Made by a program: the position numbers and the translations under genes. Below the pieces are notes generated by a model, which saw nothing but the letters and a program-made list of their open reading frames with translations, was not told the origin of the DNA and searched no databases. From Acidovorax soli (GTDB lineage: Bacteria > Pseudomonadota > Gammaproteobacteria > Burkholderiales > Burkholderiaceae_C): DNA of 64,000 bases. The DNA is taken from positions 434,001 through 498,000 of the forward strand of contig NZ_JACHLK010000004.1 in assembly GCF_014207955.1 (NCBI RefSeq), in the 5' to 3' direction. Shown one piece after another: positions 61,161-64,000 of the stretch (its first letter is position 1; each line of letters opens with the position of its first letter).

Positions 61161-61478
61161 TCACGGACGGACCACGATGCTGTTGCGCACTTCGCGCACA
61201 TGCTTGGTGTTGCGCGCGATGTTCTCGGCCTGGTTCTTTTCGGCGGCCGACTTGGCGAAGCCCGACAGCTGCACCGTGCCGTTGAGCGTTTCCACGCTGA
61301 TCGAGGTGGCCGACACGGTCTTGTCCTCGGCCATCTTGGCCTTGACGGCGGTGGTGATGCCGGCATCGTCCACATAGGCGCCGACGGTCTGCTGGTCGCG
61401 CGCCACCGAGCAGCCGGTGGCGGTGACGATGGTCATGCCGGCAACAGCGGCAAAGGCGAGGGCACGTGCGTATTTCAT
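61161..61478 (-). CDS. BON domain lipoprotein
   Basis: 105-aa small exported protein. A lipoprotein-type signal ends at the Cys in VTATGCSVARD, followed by one BON domain: DDAGITTAVKAKMAEDKTVSATSISVETLNGTVQLSGFAKSAAEKNQAENIARNTKHVREVRNSIVV. BON proteins (OsmY/YraP-like) bind phospholipid and keep envelopes intact during osmotic stress. It is the last gene of a run of four small stress-related genes on the minus strand. The start ATG 61478 is preceded by AAGGAA. Confidence 0.92.
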   Translation of the reverse strand: MKYARALAFAAVAGMTIVTATGCSVARDQQTVGAYVDDAGITTAVKAKMAEDKTVSATSISVETLNGTVQLSGFAKSAAEKNQAENIARNTKHVREVRNSIVVRP

Positions 61479-61589
61479 GGTTTTTCCTTCTTCAGTGGTT
61501 TTGGGAACGCGGGTGCTGTGGGAATGTCAGCCAGGCGGTCTTTTGCACCCTCCATGACCGGATGGCTGTGGGTTGGGTTGGCTTGCGGC

Positions 61590-62150
61590 CTACTGTTCGA
61601 GCAGGTCCTTGAGTTCGTCGGCATGCTCTTCCTCGTCGGCCAGGATGCCTTCGAGCATGCGGCGCGTCGTGGGGTCCTTGTCGCCGATCAGGCTGATCAT
61701 CTGGCGGTAGGCCTCCACGGCAATGCGCTCGGCCACCAGGTTGGCACGCACCATGGCCTTGAGGTCCGATGAGGTGTCGTAGTCCGCATGGCTGCGCGCG
61801 CTCAGGCTGTCGGGGGCGAAGTCCGGTTCGCCGCCGAGCTGCACGATGCGCCGTGCGATCTGGTCGGCGTGGCCGGCTTCTTCATTGGCATGCACCATGA
61901 ACTCGCTGGCGATGGCGGGCGAAGACAGGCCGTGCGCCGTGAAGTGGTGGCGCTTGTAGCGCAGCACGCAGACCAGTTCGGTGGCCAGGGCGTCGTTAAG
62001 CAGGGCGATGATGTCGTCGCGGTGCTCGGCAAAGGCCGGGGTGACCGCGCCCTCGTCCAGGTGGCTGGTGGCGGCGGCCTGCAGGGCATGGCCGTCCAGC
62101 ACCAGGGTGCGCTGGTGGTCATCGTGCTCGGGGGCTCTCTTGTCGTTCAT
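61590..62150 (-). CDS. Ferritin-like (bacterioferritin-type) protein
   Basis: 186-aa four-helix protein with carboxylate-bridged di-iron motifs: ATELVCVLRYKRHHF, HANEEAGHADQIARRIVQLGGEPDF and EERIAVEAYRQMI/LADEEEHADELKDLL, where E-x2-H pairs recur. It resembles bacterioferritin-type ferritin-like proteins that are often found beside DUF883 and BON genes. ATG 62150 gives a length typical of the family; a longer frame starts at 62207 but would overlap the DUF883 gene. Possible role: iron or oxidative-stress protection. Confidence 0.85.
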   Translation of the reverse strand: MNDKRAPEHDDHQRTLVLDGHALQAAATSHLDEGAVTPAFAEHRDDIIALLNDALATELVCVLRYKRHHFTAHGLSSPAIASEFMVHANEEAGHADQIARRIVQLGGEPDFAPDSLSARSHADYDTSSDLKAMVRANLVAERIAVEAYRQMISLIGDKDPTTRRMLEGILADEEEHADELKDLLEQ

Positions 62151-62193
62151 GGCTTTGCCTGGTGGGGAGGTGGTTTTTTGCTGCTTGCCAGAA

Positions 62194-62586
62194 TCAATAG
62201 CTGCCACGGCGGCGCGATGCCATCAGGACCAGGCTCGCAGTCAGCGCGCCGACACCGGCTGCGATGAGGATGGACTTGCCCGGCTGCTCGGCCACGTACT
62301 TGCTGGTGGCGTCGGCGACTTCCTGCACTTGGCGGCGGGCACGGGCGCTGGCGTCGGCCGCGTAGTCGATGCTGCGCGAGGCCAGTGCCTGGGCGCGGGC
62401 GGCCAGGTCGTCGATGGCGGGGTCGGCCTCGCGGCGCAGTGCGCGCACCGTGCTTTCGGCCTTGTCCAGCGAACCGTTGGCGACGCTGCGCGTGCTTTGC
62501 ACCGCATCCTGGGCGCTTTGCAGCACGTCGTCGGCAAGGGATCGGGCTCCTTGGGCAACCTTGTTGGTGGCGGATTGGATGGTCAT
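62194..62586 (-). CDS. DUF883 (ElaB/YqjD-like) membrane-anchored protein
   Basis: 130-aa protein with a long amphipathic helix rich in Ala, Ser and charged residues (MTIQSATNKVAQGARSLADDVLQSAQDAVQSTRS...) and one C-terminal transmembrane helix followed by ASRRRGSY. This is the ElaB/YgaM/YqjD pattern; YqjD-type proteins bind ribosomes at the membrane in stationary phase. It lies 43 bp before the ferritin-like gene in the same direction and 57 bp after the DUF1328 gene. Confidence 0.88.
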   Translation of the reverse strand: MTIQSATNKVAQGARSLADDVLQSAQDAVQSTRSVANGSLDKAESTVRALRREADPAIDDLAARAQALASRSIDYAADASARARRQVQEVADATSKYVAEQPGKSILIAAGVGALTASLVLMASRRRGSY

Positions 62587-62643
62587 TGGGTCACTCCTGG
62601 GTGTAGACGGTGGGAGGGTCGGCCGGCTCTGGCGCCAAGGGGC

Positions 62644-62808
62644 TCAGCCCCTTCGCAGCAGGCCCATGACGAAGGTGACGACGGCCATGATCACGAACAC
62701 GAAGAACAGGATCTTGGCGATGCCCACAGCACCTGCGGCAATGCCGCCGAAGCCGAAAATGGCTGCGATCAGTGCGATGACCAGGAAGACGACGGCGTAG
62801 TGCAACAT
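62644..62808 (-). CDS. DUF1328 (UPF0391) small membrane protein, 54 aa
   Basis: 54-aa protein: [20 protein letters not shown], then [19 protein letters not shown] and a second helix ending LLRRG. This is an unmistakable DUF1328 protein (YtjA family), two membrane helices of about 20 residues each, widespread next to stress genes. AGAAAGCAC lies upstream of ATG 62808. First gene of the four-gene minus-strand stress cluster. Confidence 0.9.
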   Translation of the reverse strand: MLHYAVVFLVIALIAAIFGFGGIAAGAVGIAKILFFVFVIMAVVTFVMGLLRRG

Positions 62809-63080
62809 GTGCTTTCTCCATTGGGGCCGGAAGGTCCGGCGGGTCGTGTCGCGCTGCTCTCGTCAGCGCTTGACTCCAATGTAGGTGGGGGGTGCCGCGG
62901 GGAATGCCGGTGGCCGGCGCGCCCCTGTGTCGGTGGCCGGACGCCGGCCGTGTAGGACGGGGGCTTGCTGGATGGTGACAGGCAGGCTGCTGCCTGCCCG
63001 GTCCCTGGCAGGGCTGTGTGGAGGCTCGCGCGAATGGCGAGGGGAAAGGGCCTGCCGCCCGGGGGGGGCAGGCCGGGCCC
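62809..63080. other. Gap upstream of the stress cluster
   Basis: About 270 bp between the start of the DUF1328 gene and the stop of the kinase gene on the same strand. It contains a G-rich run near 63060-63070 and must hold the promoter of the small-gene cluster. I see no coding frame, repeat or clear promoter boxes. Confidence 0.5.
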
Positions 63081-64000
63081 TCAGTGCTGCAGCAGCGGCA
63101 GGATGGCCGAGACCAGCGCGCCGTTGCCCGGCCGCGAGGTGATGGTCAGGCGCCCGCCGGCGGCTTCCACGCGGTGGCGCATGCCGGCCAGGCCATGGGA
63201 CGAGGGGCTGACGCTGGCCGGATCGAAGCCCTGGCCATCGTCGCGCACCTGCACCGCCACATGCTTGGGGTGGCTGTGCACGGAGACCAGCACCTTTTGC
63301 GCCTTGGCGTACTTGCCGATGTTGGTGAGCGACTCCTGCACCAGGCGGTAGACGGTGAGCTGGGTGGGCTCGGGCAGTTGCACCGGCTCCAGGCTGGTTT
63401 CGACCTCGATGCCGGCACGCTCGCCGTACTCGCGCGCGAGGATCTCGATGGCGGCCGTGAGCCCCAGATTGGACAGGGACGAGGGGCGCAGGTCCTCGAT
63501 GATGCGGCGCTTGAGCGCGATGCCGCTGTTGAGGGTTTCGGTCAGATGGCGCAGGCGCTCGGCGATCTCGGGCACCTGGGTGTCGATCTTGGATTTGAGG
63601 CGCGCTACGTCGAGCTTGGCGGCCGTGAGCAGGGCGCCCAGTTCGTCGTGCAGCTCGCGCGCCAGGTGGCCGCGTTCGTCCTCGCGCACCTGCTGCAGGT
63701 GGCTGGCGAGCTCGGACAGGGTGGCCGTGCGCTCGCGCACCAGGCCTTCGAGCCGGTCGCGCTCGCGTTCCAGCAGCAGCTGCTCGCGCAGGCTGAACTC
63801 CTGCAGGGCGGTGGCCTGGCGCAGGTACATGAAGAAGGCCAGCAAGCCGATGGCAGTGACCGTGGCGATGCCGATGCGCGAGAGCATGAGCGAGCGCAGC
63901 ACCTGGGCCTGCCCCTGCTTGACGACGATGGAGCTGCGGTCGATGAGGGCCTGGGCGTGCTTGCGGATGGCCTGCATGTTCTCCATGCCCACGTCGGTGT
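63081..64000 (-). CDS. Sensor histidine kinase, NarL-type (5' end outside the window)
   Basis: The C-terminal 306 residues are visible; the gene runs off the right edge, and the frame is open to 64000. A hydrophobic helix (about 15 aa after SRIGIATVTAIGLLAFFMYL) follows a segment resembling the end of a CHASE3 sensor. A coiled-coil (REQLLLERERDRLEGLVRERTATLSEL) leads to the HisKA_3 domain, with the phospho-His in ARELHDELGALLTAAKLDVARL, and the ATPase domain (VYRLVQESLTNIGKYAKAQ, VRDDGQGFDPAS, GLAGMRHRVEAAGG). Such kinases pair with NarL/FixJ-type regulators, none of which lies in the window. Confidence 0.88.
   Translation of the reverse strand, partial: TDVGMENMQAIRKHAQALIDRSSIVVKQGQAQVLRSLMLSRIGIATVTAIGLLAFFMYLRQATALQEFSLREQLLLERERDRLEGLVRERTATLSELASHLQQVREDERGHLARELHDELGALLTAAKLDVARLKSKIDTQVPEIAERLRHLTETLNSGIALKRRIIEDLRPSSLSNLGLTAAIEILAREYGERAGIEVETSLEPVQLPEPTQLTVYRLVQESLTNIGKYAKAQKVLVSVHSHPKHVAVQVRDDGQGFDPASVSPSSHGLAGMRHRVEAAGGRLTITSRPGNGALVSAILPLLQH

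Noticed and set aside
1..64000. tRNA, rRNA, prophage or integrative element
   Set aside because: No cloverleaf, rRNA, integrase, phage structural gene or attachment-site duplication was found by reading; a tRNAscan-SE run would settle the tRNA question.

Overview
The window is about 64 kb of GC-rich DNA from a betaproteobacterium, most likely a member of the Comamonadaceae close to Acidovorax. I infer this from the cytochrome oxidase assembly order (ctaC-ctaD-small ORF-ctaG-DUF2970-ctaE, then SURF1-SCO-like-ctaA-ctaB-SCO), the ftsY-M16-M16-rsmD-coaD block, several Bug-type substrate-binding proteins, and many LysR regulators. It looks like ordinary chromosome. I see no rRNA, tRNA, CRISPR array, transposase, integrase or phage gene.

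Layout. 1-2870: a TonB siderophore receptor with a candidate Fur box, followed by a PepSY membrane protein cut by the window edge. 2877-8080: a CPA2 antiporter, a highly structured 270-bp MITE-like element, a LysE exporter, an orphan ParA, a MaoC hydratase and a LysR regulator. 8299-10605: trmL, comF and a BioC-like methyltransferase that has lost its SAM motif. 10695-20615: the complete caa3/aa3-type cytochrome c oxidase, haem A and copper-delivery locus. 20680-22896: a Bug protein and rpoH, whose promoter is covered by a perfect CIRCE operator. 23165-31461: a 1130-residue WG-repeat protein of unknown function, an NhaR-like regulator divergent from a uspA-terC pair, a Bug protein and an AraC regulator. 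31577-38598: two secreted esterases or lipases, a GlxA-type regulator with an isochorismatase-like hydrolase, and a DUF4166 plus membrane-SDR operon. 38783-46327: a histidine kinase/sigma-54 regulator pair, a GDSL hydrolase, and methionine gamma-lyase divergent from an Lrp-type regulator. 46740-52898: a beta-helix protein, an NmrA-type reductase with a LysR regulator, and a diguanylate cyclase. 53171-58740: ftsY, two M16 peptidases, rsmD and coaD. 58988-64000: a hydrolase, a zinc metallopeptidase, a cluster of small stress or envelope proteins (BON, ferritin-like, DUF883, DUF1328) and a CHASE3/HisKA_3 kinase cut by the window edge.

The most unusual signals are non-coding. A dispersed 120-220 bp repeat occurs four times (8078, 46328, 58766 and 61031). 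Each copy begins 1-8 nt or less after a stop codon and lies in the orientation of the gene it follows. A long hairpin inside it keeps its pairing through compensatory changes between copies. Two further elements, 4827-5096 and 53011-53171, have terminal inverted repeats and share a central ATAG..TCGGG..CTAT hairpin; one of them ends exactly on the ftsY stop codon. The long palindrome across the start codon of the Lrp-type gene and the CIRCE operator on rpoH are the clearest regulatory sites.
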